Of a DNA stretch of 64,000 nt, positions 1 to 12,300 are shown piece after piece. The position numbers were made by a program, and so were the translations under genes. Position 1 is the stretch's first letter. Each line of letters begins with the position of its first letter. The DNA is from Bilabrum cf. latius (taxonomy: Eukaryota; Bigyra: Bicosoecida; Bigyra; Bicosoecida), in assembly GCA_965178125.1 (NCBI GenBank), contig OZ237749.1, positions 992,001 through 1,056,000 on the forward strand, in the 5' to 3' direction. The notes beneath the pieces were generated by a model that was not told the DNA's origin, ran no database searches, and saw nothing but the letters and a program-made list of their open reading frames with translations.

Positions 1-1262
1 CTCGCCCCGCCCGCCGCGGCCGCCTTGGCAGCAGCAGACGAGGACGAGGGCTTGAGGAACTGCTAGATCCACGGGTGCCTGGGTACACTGGATAGAGACA
101 GCCGCTGGCTCGGGTCCTTCTTCAGGAGCCGCTGCACGAAGTCCCTGGCGGCGTCTGAGACGTGCGCGGGGAACCGCAGGTCCACCTTGACGATCCTGCG
201 GTAGGTCTGCGTGTTCCCCGGGGCGTCGAAGGGGGGCTGCCCCACGAGCAGCTCGTACGCCAGCACCCCCAGTGCCCACACATCCACCTGGTAGTTGTGG
301 TCTTTGCCCTCGACCATCTCGGGGGGAAGGTAGTCCAGTGTCCCGCACAGCGTCCTGCGCCTGGAGGAGGGCGCGTGCACGGACCACCCGAAATCCGCGA
401 TCTTGAGCTCGCCCTTGTACCCCACCAGCAGGTTCTCCGGCTTGATGTCCCGGTGAATCACGTGCTTGGAGTGGCAGTACCGCAGTGCCCTGCTCAGCTG
501 CAGCACGTACGAGGCCGCCTTCCTCTCTGAGAACTTGCCCCTCCTCTGCAGGTCCTTGTACAGCTCTCCCCTGGGCGCGTACTCGAGGATGAGGTACACC
601 CTCTTCTCGTCCCAAAAGTACCCGTACAGCCGAAGGATGTTCCTATGCCTCAGGTTGGACTGGATCTCAATCTCCCGACGCAGCTGGTGCTCCACACCGG
701 ACTTGGTCAGCTGCCGCTTGTGGAGCACCTTGATGGCCACAATGTAGCGGTAGCGCTTCTCGCGGCACAAGTACACGTTTCCAAACTTGCCGCGTCCCAG
801 CGGCCGGCCAATATCGAAATCATCCAGGGTCCAACGTCTCTTGGGCTCCATGCCTGTGCCCCCACCGGTGTCGTCGCCTGCTGCTGCCTTGCCCTCGGCC
901 GCCCCAGCGGCATCGCTTGCAGCTGCACCAGATGGCATGGGTCGCAGCATGGCCGAACCGGATGAGGATGCCATAGCATCTTTTGCAATCTTAGATGCCA
1001 TGTCGGACGTATCTTCTGCTCGTTTTGTGGCACCACCGCTTGGAGCAGCAGCTGCAGCAGCAGTAGATCGGGGCAGCGACGGGGCTGCAACCTTACTCCC
1101 ATCTCGCGAAATATCTCCGGCATTTGCCTTCGAAGAAGAGTCTCCAAGAGCACATCTAGCAGGTTTATCGCTAGACGGTGCTGTAGTTGTGCCTGCAATA
1201 TGCAATACTGTCGCTCGAGCAAGAGTGCGCGGATGAGCAACTGGATGGATTTGGGTCGACAT
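1..1262 (-). CDS. Aurora-family serine/threonine kinase (3' end outside window)
   Basis: A mitotic Aurora-type kinase. A low-complexity N-terminal region of about 140 residues precedes a complete kinase domain: glycine loop [15 protein letters not shown] lysine, catalytic [26 protein letters not shown] and the Aurora activation-loop signature [12 protein letters not shown]. The start is the ATG at 1262, giving MSTQIHPV. After PRHPWI there is an in-frame TAG (60-62), then QFLKPSSSS and an Ala-rich tail running off the left edge. Aurora kinases normally continue past HPW for some residues, so the TAG is read as Gln here and the true stop lies outside the window. The gene is divergent from a second Aurora-like kinase starting 208 bp away. 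Family assignment is firm; whether it acts like Aurora A or B cannot be told. Confidence 0.93.
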
Positions 1263-1470
1263 TGCGATACTTCGCCGTTAGCCACTCACTTAATGCACTC
1301 ATAGTACTATGAATAAACGGTTTCCTGATTGTGGATTCTTGAGTACCAGTAGCAGAGGTACTTTGCAGAGTGGCGCGTATTGCCCAGAAAAACGGACCGA
1401 AGCGTATTTGAAACAGAACGCTACAAAGCAAGCGAGCGCGAAATACTTTACGCCCTAATTGAGAGCCAAA
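1263..1470. promoter_or_regulatory. 208 bp divergent gap between two Aurora-like kinases
   Basis: The two kinase genes are head to head across this gap, so both promoters must lie in it or overlap the coding starts. I see no clear TATA box or other named element; the role is inferred from gene orientation only. Confidence 0.4.
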
Positions 1471-2773
1471 ATGGCCGCTGTTTCAGGGTCCAGTGGTGCC
1501 CTGTAGGAGAAAAGTAGCAATATCAGTCCATCTTCAGAGGACAAGTCAGAAGGAGCCGCACCTCCCGTTTCCAAGCCGGTGTCGCCGAACGACTTCGAGG
1601 TTGGCAAAATATTGGGAAAAGGCAAGTACGGAACGGTATATAGGGTCCGCTATAAGCCCACCAAGTAGACACTTGTACTTAAAACTGTTCTAAAGCGAGA
1701 GATTCTGGTAAGTGCAGCTTCAATCGCAATGCAGCTCAGCACTCTGGGCAACGGCTACCAACGTCAACTCTGTTGGATTTCCCTGTTCTTACCTTTGTCA
1801 AACGCAGGAGGATGGTGTCAAGCACCAGTTGCAACGTGAAGTTGAAATACACTCGCGCTGCCGACATCCGAATATTGTTCGCTTCAAGTGCTTCCTATAG
1901 GACAAGGACAGGCTGTACATGGTGCTGGAGTACTGCAACAAGGGAAACTTGTACGAGATGATGCAGAAGCAGGCCGACAAACGATTGAGCGAGGATACGG
2001 CACGAAACGTACTTGCTCAGTTAGTGTCTGCATTGCAGTATCTTCGGGAGAGCAAGCGAGTTCCAATTATCCACCGTGACATAAAGCCCGAGAATGTGAT
2101 GGTTTGCTACGACAAGGCCACGAAAAAAAGGACGTACAAATTAGGTGATTTCGGTTGGGCCGTGTAGCACGTCCCCAGCTCGGTTCGAGAAACGCTATGC
2201 GGCACGCCAGAGTACTTGCCCCCGGAGGTGGCCCAGTCGGAGCGGTACTCGGGTGGGTTTGACATCTGGACGCTGGGCATCTTGCTCTACGAGATGCTCG
2301 TAGGCAGAACCCCATTTTCCAGCGATAGTGACAGGGAGAGCCAGCACACGTTTGAGGCCGTCGCCGACCGCATCGTGCTCGGCAAATTCGAGGTCCCCAA
2401 GTGCGTTCCCAGCGGCGCCGCTGACCTGATCCGATCCATGCTGCGGCTGGACCCGGCCAAGCGCATCTCGCTCCGGGGCATCAGGGAACACCCGTGGCTC
2501 AGGGGCGCAGAGGGCCTCGAGGGTGCGGGCCCGGCGACAGCCGCCGCCGCCGGGAAGCTGGGTGGGGCTGGAAGTGGCTCGGCAGTAGTTGGGGCCTGTG
2601 CACCTGCTGCAGGGCCCGCCCCTGCATCTGCTCGTGCTCGTGGTGGCACTGAGGGCGCGAGCAAGGGTGGGTAGGAAGACGGTGCAGAATCCTCGACAGC
2701 GGGGCCCGAGGCCGGCGCTGCTGCGGGTAGTCCGGGGAGGAGTGCCGCGGGGGGCAGTGGCTAGAGCACGTGA
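1471..2773 (+). CDS. Second, divergent Aurora-like kinase (400 aa, one intron)
   Basis: Exons 1471-1707 and 1808-2773, joined in phase 0; starts MAAVSGSSGAL and stops at TGA 2771-2773. The kinase domain begins at DFEVGKILGKGKYGTVY and has the lysine in [24 protein letters not shown] and TLCGTPEYLPPE, so catalytic residues look intact. In-frame TAGs occur after GAL, in PTK-TAG-TLVLK, in CFL-TAG-DKDRLY, in DFGWAV-TAG-HVPSS and twice in the C-terminal tail. The neighbour on the other strand has His-Ala where this has Gln-His after DFGW, which fits Gln. The tail after HPWL is Gly/Ala-rich. It is clearly more diverged than the kinase at 1-1262 and probably has a separate role; related mitotic kinases are possible alternatives. 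Confidence 0.88.
1708..1807 (+). other. Intron, 100 bp, phase 0 (Aurora-like kinase 2)
   Basis: Donor CTG|GTAAGTGC and acceptor AACGCAG|GAGGAT. Removing it joins LKREIL to EDGVKHQLQREVEIH, the expected beta3 to alphaC stretch of an Aurora kinase. Confidence 0.88.
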
Positions 2774-3004
2774 GGAGGTGGGTGCGGCAAGTTGTGCGCT
2801 TATGGTGGCGATGGCGATGGCAATGCGACGTGAGTGAAACGCAACGAGTACTTAAAACATTTCTTGAATTACGGTCCAGCACGGCATACCCACACCAAGG
2901 GCAATCACAAGCAAACAGCCTCGAAACTGAGCTTGTGTCGCTCCCAAACTACACAACACGATCCATACATCGATCCATCCAATGATCGAGACAGGCACTC
3001 CGTC

Positions 3005-6000
3005 TCATTTGCCCTTCCAAGCGCCACCCCCAGTGCCTCGCTTGAGGAACTTGGGCCTTGCCTTGGTGGTCTTGCACCGGGGGATATGCCTCTCGGCCGC
3101 CTGCTCGTTGAAGGTGCGGCCGCAGTGAGGGCAAGGCACCATGCCCACTTGCTCGGCGGCGGGTGCAGCCGGCATGGGAATGTCCCGCGGGTCCTTGCCC
3201 TCCTTGACTGCCTTGTTGTACTGCCTGTTGGCCATCATCGCCTGCCGCAGTGCTTCGGACCTTGCCTTCCAGTTGTTCTTCTTGCCCCCAGCGCCCGCAC
3301 CTGCCCCCGCACCCCGACCACCTCGAGCCCCTCTTCTGCCTCCTCCTCCGCCGCCTGATTGCCTAGCCAGATCCTTTGCCTCTTTGGGCACCTTTTCAGT
3401 CTTGAAGACCTTCCTCTTCTGCTGGAAGACCTTCTTGCACACCTTGGCGTGCTTCACTAGGGCAGCCTCTCTCATCCTCCGGCCGCACGAAGGACACTCC
3501 TTGAGGACGAGGTCGGGCGGGGGCTGCTCCTCATCCATGCCGCCTGTACCCGAGCCTCCCAGAGGTGCGCCGCCACCCATACCACTGGGTCCGCTGCCCC
3601 CAAACGAACTCCCGCTTGCGCCCGTCCTGCCGGGATCACCAGTCTCACTCGTCATACCGCCCGAGTCAGTTCCAAAGCCAGTCTCTCCCGTCCCCTCGGT
3701 GCCCCGGCTCGACTCCATCCTGCCGTGTAGCCTACCCCCCGAGTCCCGGTCGCGGTCTCCTGCTCTGCCCCGGCCCCCGCCCCGCCCTCGCCCTGCCCTG
3801 CCACCACCGCTGCGTCCGCCCCCCCCGAACATGCCCTCCCCTGCCTCCTACGCGCTGGTGCCCATCTCCTCCCGCTGCTGCTCGGCCACGGAGCGCACCC
3901 CCCTCGCACCGGGCAAGGGGGCCTCCATCGGGTCCCCATGGGGCTCTGCCTCCTCAGCAGGTGGGCCCGCGGGTCGACTACCTCCCCCTGGGGACCTGCC
4001 GAACCCTCCTCCACGAGAGGTCCCGCCCCTTCCACTTCCCCTGCCAGCACCGCGCGCACCCGACCTTCCTCCTCGCCCACCGTCCCCGTCCCCGTCCCCG
4101 TCCTCATCGTACCCCCGGACATCGTCCCCCCGCCTGCCGAACCGCGACTCCCGCCTCGCCCCGTCCCTCCCGTGCCCTCCTCCATACCCCTCCTCGGGCC
4201 CCTGCCCGCTACCGTCTTCGTCGGCCTCGTCCTCGTCAGCCACCCCCCGCCACGCCGGCCTGCCAGCGGGTGAGGAGCCTCCCGACCTCCTCCCGTGGGT
4301 GGGCGCTCCTTCCTCCTCGCCGGCGCGTCTCGATGGTGACCCTCTTCCTCTGCCTCTGCCTCTGCCTCTCCCATCCCCTGGGCCCCGCCTCGACCCGGAA
4401 TCGTATTTCTGCCGCAGGTCCCCAAAGCCGCCGTCGTCCTCCGCTGGATCGTACGAGTCCCCATACCCGCCATCGGGCCCACCCGCTCCCGCGTACTCCC
4501 CTGGCCCGTCATCAAAGGCAGCGTCACCCAGACCCCCTCTCCCTGCAGCCCCCGCTCCGGCATCGTCCGCATCGAACAGGATCATCGACCTGTACTCCGG
4601 CACCGGCATCCTATCTGACAGCCCCAGGTGCATCACCCCTTCCACATCGCCCGATCCCGATCCTCGAGGAGCCGCACCACCACCACCACCACGGCCACCG
4701 AACGGAGGACCCCTACCCCTGCCACCCCCCAGCCGAGGGTGCGCGCTGCCAACCGGCCTCTCCCTCTCTCTCCCGCCATCATCAACCCGCCGATGAGAGC
4801 CCCCCGAAGGCCCGAACCCGGTCCCGCCTCCACGCCCACGCCCACCGCCCCGCACTCCTGCCGAAGCGCCGCGCCTACCGTACGCAGGCGCATCAGCCGC
4901 GGACCGCTCTCGTCTACCGCCGCTCATGCCCACGTCGGAGGCAGCTGGTGGCACAGACGGGTCAGAGCTCGCAAACTCGCTGTTCCACGCCGGCCTGCGA
5001 GCTGTCCTCCGCTTCGTCCCACCAGCACCCGCGCCCCTGCCCCTGCCGCTCCCTTCATCCTCGTCGGACCGCAGCAAAGACATGAACGCCTAGTCGGCCT
5101 CAGCTTGTGCCCGCTGGCCCGCGTCCATGGCCTCCTCATCGCCTCTAACCCTACCCCCGCCCCGATCCAGATCGCCCATGCCCATCGCGCCCCGACCCCT
5201 ACCTCTCCCTCTCGCCGCCCCTCGCCCCTCACCGTGCTCCCCGCTCGGGGGTCGGCTGTCCCGCCGCCTGCCCCGGGTGCTGTACCCCCCATCGTCCTAG
5301 TCGCCTGCCCTGCTACCTCCACGACCGCCGGAGAACCGCCCCTCCCCTCCTCGCCCTGCCTCGCCCCCCCGGCTGTAGCCCCCCATACCGGGGCTGTCCC
5401 CGGAGGGCTCCTCCACGTGAGTCGCGATGCGGGGGCCTCCGTACCCACCGTCATCGCCATCATCCACGGTAGTTCGAGCGCCCATCCTACCCCCGCCGTA
5501 CCGGCCCCCGGCACCCGGGCCCCCTCCCCGTCCGCCACCGCCACGCGAATCCAGGCCAGAGCCTCGAGATCGAGCATCGCCATATGTTTGGCGAGGTCGA
5601 CCAGCTGAGTCCGGTCCTCGGCGGCCTCTAGAAGCCGAAGACCCTCGTGAGTCCAAGCCACTGCCAGGTCGATGGTCGCGTGGATCTCTGCCAAAGCCGG
5701 GGCCTCTGGTCGGGCCTGGCCCGCCAGCGCCTCGAGGACCCCCTGACCGAAACGAGGAGCCGCGCCCGGGTCCACGGGAAGCGATGCCTCCACGGGACCT
5801 AGTTCTATCCGACCAACTAGATGGGTCGTCTTCAGGGCCTGGGGCCGCTGATCCACGCTCAATAGCCCGGTACACGTCTCCATCGTCCTCTGGACGCTCA
5901 GTTCTTGGGTTCACACTGCGGAGATTCGGCTCGGGAGCGCACCACGGTAGTGTAGCATTGAGCGCAAGGCAGTATGAAGCGACATTTGCGGTCATCATTA

Positions 6001-6143
6001 TGGGAAGCTTACGCTGGCTTAAATGTGTGGTCTTCAGAAACGCGTCCGGCTCGGCGCTCTTCACGCAAGCGCTTTGCCCGCTCCATGGCTTCTCTTTTGC
6101 GGGCCGCCCATTCAGACGCCTAGCTAGAATTAGTACGAGCCAT
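3005..6143 (-). CDS. RGG-rich protein with two C-terminal C2HC zinc fingers (1,013 aa)
   Basis: Exons 6143-6013 and 5915-3005; stop TGA at 3005-3007. The short first exon encodes MARTNSSQASEWAARKREAM and a basic helix ending SEDHTFKPA. Most of exon 2 is a disordered Gly/Arg/Ser/Asp-rich region with many RGG-like stretches. The C-terminus has two CxxC...H...C fingers, ECPSCGRRM...HAKVC (about residue 850) and PCPHCGRTF...HIPRC (about 972), like the zf-C2HC fingers of ZC2HC1/ZNF474-type proteins, often found in ciliated organisms. In-frame TAGs are read as Gln in exon 1 and at about 5297, 5091 and 3851. An upstream in-frame ATG at 6179 is an alternative start. The RGG region suggests RNA binding or condensation, but that is inference. 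Confidence 0.85.
5916..6012 (-). other. Intron, 97 bp, phase 2 (C2HC zinc-finger gene)
   Basis: On the minus strand the donor is CCAGC|GTAAGCTT and the acceptor CTCCGCAG|TGTGAACC. It joins HTFKPA to VNPRTERPEDDGD and resolves a frame change between the N-terminal basic exon and the long second exon. Confidence 0.85.
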
Positions 6144-6313
6144 ATGGCTCTTGTTCCTGCTGCTAGGAACCCGTCGCATCGCCAATCCACGGCGTTCTGC
6201 CTTCAGTCGCAACGGCCGTCTGCTCGATTTGGCACGCTACTTCTCGACACAGAAATTAAAAATGGCCAACACAAATCAATCCCGGCAACGGGGGCCTTTT
6301 AAATATTGCCTCA
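6144..6313. promoter_or_regulatory. Divergent 170 bp gap, zinc-finger gene / IP3R-like channel
   Basis: Start codons at 6143 (-) and 6314 (+) leave 170 bp that must serve both genes. The stretch around 6250-6310 is AT-rich compared with its surroundings. No specific motif was recognised. Confidence 0.4.
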
Positions 6314-9300
6314 ATGTTTGGGTTCTTTTCTACTCCTGACACATCGAATGTGAGAGGGCGCACGTCATCTGTTACCGAGACGAGCCGCCGATCTTCGGTT
6401 GTTTCGCAGCAGTTGCACCTTGACGAGAGCGCACCAGTACAGCAAAAAAAGCAGGTGTCAGCAGTAAGCTCTGGTGCTCCGGCATAGGTTGGAAGTTCAT
6501 CGCTCCCTATGAGATTCTAGAAATCGAATCCAGCCAATGTTGGGGGCGTGCGCATCGGCGACACACTTCACTTGCTTGACGATGCAACTGGGCTCGTTCT
6601 TGGAGCAGACGGGCTGCTGGCATTGAGCGTAGGGCTTGCTCGACCGCAGGCGCCCCCATCGTTGACAGCCTTTGAACTTGTATCGGCAACTGACGGCCCG
6701 CCGCCGGACCGCATGTTCGTCCCAAGGGCCACTGGCAGCTCTGGCTACGGTGCAGGGCAGGAATCCATCGAATCAAGCGACCCGAGCGGCGCAGCGGCCA
6801 TCTCGAGCGGATCTGGAGCCCGTGTTGACCTTGAGCTGCAGCGAATGGCGCAGTGGCCTCGATTATTAGCCTCGTACATCGAGCGGGTCGGCGCGTCCCG
6901 GCTGCGGGAGTCATCCCTTGACCGTGCCATGGCCAGGACATTGCGGTCGCACCCCAACATTTTGTCCATGGCAGTGGCATTCGAGCCAGGCGTGTTTTAC
7001 AAGGAAGAAGGCGCTACACAACCAGAAAAAGCGTACTGCAGGTTTGTCCTTAGGGAGGCCGGGTCAGGCGAGGGCGACGGCACGGGGGAGGGGGAGGGGG
7101 AGGTGTCATTTGCGTACCTTCTCCCTCCGTTCTACACCCCACTGTACTCCACCTGGCCCTGGTACCGCAACCCCAAGATCTCGGGAAGGGCAGAGTGGTC
7201 TCCTCCCTACGTGGACGAGGGCACCCCCAGGCCCATGGTCACATACAGCGTGCCCATGTGGAGGCATGGCGTGTTTGTGGGCGTCGCCACCATGGACGTG
7301 CTGCTAGATGCCAGCAGCACAGCGGGACAGGCCACGCTCACGGATGTTGAGAGCCCGGCTGATGCCAGAATGGCTGCAGGTGGACTTTCAGCCGGAAGCC
7401 GGGCAGCATCCACATCTAGCGATGCTGAAGGCATTGCGCAAGTGGGCCCAACTGAGGCGCAGGATGTGAAGGGGAGCGACGATGCGGATGGCGAGACACG
7501 AACGGCTGCACTGGAGCACTTGGAACAATTGGCCAGAGGACCTCGCAGGGAGGCGGCTCGCCTGGCAGGGGAGCTGGCCCATGTGCACGCGCCGGAATCG
7601 CACGGTGACGGCGACCCATCGGAGAGGGGAGCCTCTGCCGTCGGGAGTGACGCTCTGTTTCCTGCCGCAGAGCTGGAGAACACGGTGCGCTCGGTGGTGT
7701 AGAAAGAACCCCTGGCGTTTGGCAGCTGCATCGCGTTCGCTCCTGGGGTGTACCAGGGCCAGCGGTTGGCTAGTTTCTACACCTGTGTGGATGACGCGGC
7801 ATCGAGTGGGGCGGCGGCAGGGTCAGGGTCCGGTGGTGGTGGCGGTTCAACAGCCGTGCCGTCCGGGCAGAAGCGGCTGATCGACGTGATTCCTCTAGAC
7901 TACGACTTCACGAAAGACGACTGGTTCAAGCGCCCGATGCGAGACAGGCGAGACTATTGGAGCGAGCCTTACTTCGATGCAGGGGGAGGTGACATCTGGA
8001 TGGTGACATACAGCGCGCCCGTTCTGAATGCGGCGGGCATGCTCCTGGCAGTGGTGACCATCGATATCAGGTACAACCAGCAGGTCAAGGGATGGTTCAG
8101 AGAGGCTGAGGAGCACGGCGATGAAATCCAGGCTTGCGCTTCCTGCGGGCTGCCGTGCCCCGAGTCCTACTGGAGGTGGCCTTCCGACGGTACCCACGTC
8201 GGCGCGGGCGAAGGGGCGGAGGACTCGGTGTACTGCGACTGCTGCCTCCAAGGCGGGCTAGTGCACGATCCCTCCGCCTCCGCCTCGTCCTCGTCCGCTC
8301 TCTCCGAGCACGGGGAGGCGCCTTTGCTGGGGGGCACGGATATCCGCACTTCTCGAGCCGGGCTGCAGCATGTGAGCTCAGCCAGGTGGCAGGAATGGAA
8401 CACCCGCACTCGCAAGGTCCGCCGGCCGGTTCGGTACGGCCAGATCGTGCAGCTTCGAGCTATCGGCAGCCAGTTGCTGTTGTCTACGAAGATTTAGAAA
8501 CAAGCCTTTTCCACGGCAAGCGGGGGCTCCTCTGTTGCTGCTTGCACCCCAGAAGAGCTGCTGTGCGTGTCTAACGCCGCTGTGGAGCGAGTTGTCGATG
8601 GACGGCGGCAGCAGCGTTCCGCTGCGAGCCTCGCTTCAGCCGGCGCGGCTGCTGCTTCTGAGCGAGACGCGAACGGTAGCGACAGCCAGGTTCGTACGAA
8701 GATGGCTGCGCCCGGCCTGCCCGATTCTGCCCCGGCGCCCTCCACAGGCACATCAGATGCGCGAGACACGCGCGAGAGGGCCGGTGCTGCCACAGCCAGC
8801 GCCACCTCCGCATCCAGCCGAGATGTGCAGCCCCAAGGCACTGACGAGTCCAGCACCGGCCCGAGGAAACGGCGGGTCACTGCTGCCCCGAGCAAGTCAA
8901 GTTTAGTAGCATTGCAGCCGCTGCAATCGCAGGCTGAGGCTGGTGGCCGATCGAAGCAACCGCGGTCGATGAGTGCCCTGGAGGTTGCTCTGAGGACCCC
9001 TGGGCTGCAGGGGTTCGGTGCTGCGGCTGGCGGTGAGAGGTTGCACGGCGTGTAGCCTGGCAGATGGCGGGTGCAGACGGAGACCGGCCCCGACCCATAC
9101 ATGGAGGGCACTTCGGACACGTGGTTCGTGGTTTAGTGCGAGGGCAGGGCCGATGGGGAAGAGGTGAAGTGGGGGGATGCCATCTAGCTGGTCAGCCACA
9201 GGTGGCGGGCCCCGGTCGGCGTGGCGCTGCAGGGCGCCTCTGCTGGCGAGCTGCTGGGCGAGAGGGAGGCTCCGACGGAGGAAGCGGTCGTTGGTGCCCT

Positions 9301-12300
9301 CATCCGGGAGGCATCGATGGCGTCGGCGACGTCGGGGCAAGGGGAGGGGGTGCCGTTCAAGCCGTCTGTGTGGTACAAAGTGCTGGCATGGGCAGACAGA
9401 GCCAAGGGGAGGGTCAGAAGGGTCCCGAGGCCGCTGCCCAGGGCAGTCGGCATCGGTGTGCTGGCAGCACTGCGGGCGGGTACATACGCTCGGTCGGCGG
9501 CCGCAGGGGTGGCTGCAGCGACTGGTCCAGGCCAGTCTAGCAGGCGATCGAGCCTCGGCCAGGCCTCTGGGAGGGCCGCTGGTTCTATGACGACGGGTCG
9601 CAGTCCAGGGTTCGTCAGAGAGGAGGAGCATGGAGCAGTTGCCTCCACGCTCGGTCCTGCCTCGAGCCGCTGGCGCGTGGTCCGAGCAGCGAATCCGAAT
9701 GAGAGCGACACTTCGTTGGCAGCGGGAAACGGGGTGTGGGGGGCGGTTCTGGCGCCGTCGTTTGCGCGACTCGCGGCAGAGGGAGGCCGGCTGGTCGCTG
9801 AGCACGACGAGCTAAGGGGCGCGAGTCGACGGGGGAGGAGGGCAGTTCGCTTGCAGACAGGAGGCGCAGTGGCACAGCCGCTTCAAGAGGGGCCGGCGGT
9901 GTACTTGGATAACGTCTGGCAGCTCGTTCCGGTCGGAGCGCCAAGTGGCGATGGACCTGGATCTAGTGCAGACGTTCATTTACTGCATGCTGTGTCGGGT
10001 AGGTTTGTCTCCGTCTCTGGAGAGTAGATTGCCCTGGACCCCCGAGACAGTGACGATGCAGGTGGCGCGACGGGCAGTAGCAAAGACCCGGTGCAGGTGT
10101 TGCAAACGACCGCAGATGTGGATAATGCTGCCGTATTCACTGCGTGGCTGGCAGGGATTGAAACCCACGGCGCTGGCTCTGGAGCTGCCGGCGTGTACCT
10201 GTCCCACGTGCCTACTAGTATCGTGATGGATGCATCGGCACTGGGATCCCGCCCAGTGAGGCCGCAGTGGGTCACTGTAGGATCCCGTGGGAGCTTGTTG
10301 CTTGAATCAGACAGAGAGGCAGCGCTGCTGATTGAGTCTAAAATTGTCTCGCACCGATTCGGAAGGCCACTGCGGTTCTGGGTCAGTGTGCGAGACTCGC
10401 TGCTAGGGTGCTCTAATGTCATCCGGGGCATCCAGCGCCAGCGCTAGGCAGGCGGAGACTCGTCCATCCACCGAGCCGAACAGGTTCGGCTCCTACAGGC
10501 AGCGCTCGCCGGTGCGCTTCTCATCCATGACGAGATCTCGTCGGCTGAGCCGGCGGACGCGCACAGGGCCTCTGTGCTGGCCATCCGGATCGCCGACTTG
10601 ACTCGCTCCTAGCTGCAGCAAGACCCCGAGGGCGGTGGAGTGGCCTCTACCGGTGGGGGGTCGACCGTCTGGGACGCTGGCACGATGAGCGGCGGGGCGT
10701 CCTCATACAGTGATGAGTCTGACGCAGCGGTGCGAGCCGGAGAGCTCCGGAAGAGCCGTGACTTCACCTCGGATGATGCTTGGTGGAGAGTGGCCGTCCT
10801 GGCACGCGAGGAGCACGGGGGACTCAACCAGGCATCCATTGCGTTCTTCGCCGCAGCAGATGTGTTGTCTGTTCTGCTGGACCTCGCCGTGTTCGCCCTG
10901 AAATCCAGGAGCGCCACTGGTGGTTTTGGGGGCAAAGGTGCCGGTAGCTCCAACAGCGCCTCGCAGTCGACTACTGGCCATGCTCCCACTGTCAACAGCA
11001 GGGATGACACGGATAGAGTGGAAGCGGCCGTGGAGGACGAGGTAGCGAGGCGTTGCATCGCGGTTAGTCTGCACGTATGCAGCGCAGCCAGCTCTCTGGC
11101 GCCCTCGCTGGCTGCTGAGGTGGCACCCCGGGTGGGTCATCTGATGCAAGCGCTTTCTAGTGGCCAAGAAGCTGCCCTCTCCCGCTTGGCAGCTCGACTC
11201 GTGTCCTCAGTCATCTCTGTTCGACCCTCCACGTGCAGCTCGCTGGCATCTGGAGATGTCAGGCAGGTCGTGCAGCTGGTACTGTCCCAGCGCAGACTGT
11301 CGCATCGTCTCCTTGGGCTGCTCACGTCCATCAGCAGCCAGGCGTTCTTGCCAGGCGGGGGTCCAGAACGGTAGGTCAAGGAGGACTGCGGCGGCTGCAG
11401 CAGCGTGCACTGGGCAGCCAAGCTGGTCATCGACGGCTTGCTGCTCCGTGGGAGCCCGCCGTTCGTGCTTCGTCTGCTCTCGCAGGACCACCCCTTCTGG
11501 CTCGAAATGGCGGAGGCACGCGGAGACGGGGACCAGGGCGCGGATGCTGGTGTGGCGGGTGGATCCAGCGACAGGGCTGCGAGCCAGGGGGCCGTGCATC
11601 TGGATGAGGCAGGTGAGTTGGGGACGGATGCATCCCAGGGCGCTGCCCCGTCGTGCTCAGCGCAAGCGATGCAGACACTCCTCCGTCTGTGCCACCGCCT
11701 CTGCGTCGGCGTGTCTGGGAGGAGACTGCGGGGCGTGCTGTGCGGTGCTTCCATGCTGCAGCCCCGGGCCCTCCTCGACCTGGTCAGGGATGAGAGCCTG
11801 CCTCCCTCGGCATTCGGAGTGCGGTGCCAGCTTGCGCACCTCTTTCGGGTGCTCTATCTCGAGCCGCAAGCGGACTGGAGGTGCGGCATGCCGCGGGTTG
11901 TGGCTCAGGGAATACCGCAGTCGCCCAGCAGCGGGTCTGGGTCTGGGTCTGGGTCTGGGTCTGGGTTCAGTGCGCGCCGTGAGCCTCGTGAATCGCAAGG
12001 TACATTTGCGGTGGGCATGGTGCGCCCCTCTGAGCCCAGGGATGCCTGGACGGGTGGCCATCTCGGGGTCACGGAAGGGCTTGGAGTGTGGCGGAATGTA
12101 CCAGGACTTGCCGAGTCCACCGAGGTCAGCATTCTGGTGTACCGAGGGGAGACGATTGGAGAGGCTCGTGTACCGGCAGGGTCGGTGGGTTTCGATTCCA
12201 TACAAGACTTTCTCGTAACGTACCTGGCCCGGTGCTTGCCCATGGCGAACAAGAACGAGCTATCGATTGCGGTTCTGTCGTTGCTGTCAAGCTCACTGCG

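Noticed and set aside
3141-4796. Proline-rich 551-aa plus-strand frame
   Set aside because: Antisense shadow of the Gly/Arg-rich coding region; GC-rich codons make the complementary strand open and Pro-rich.
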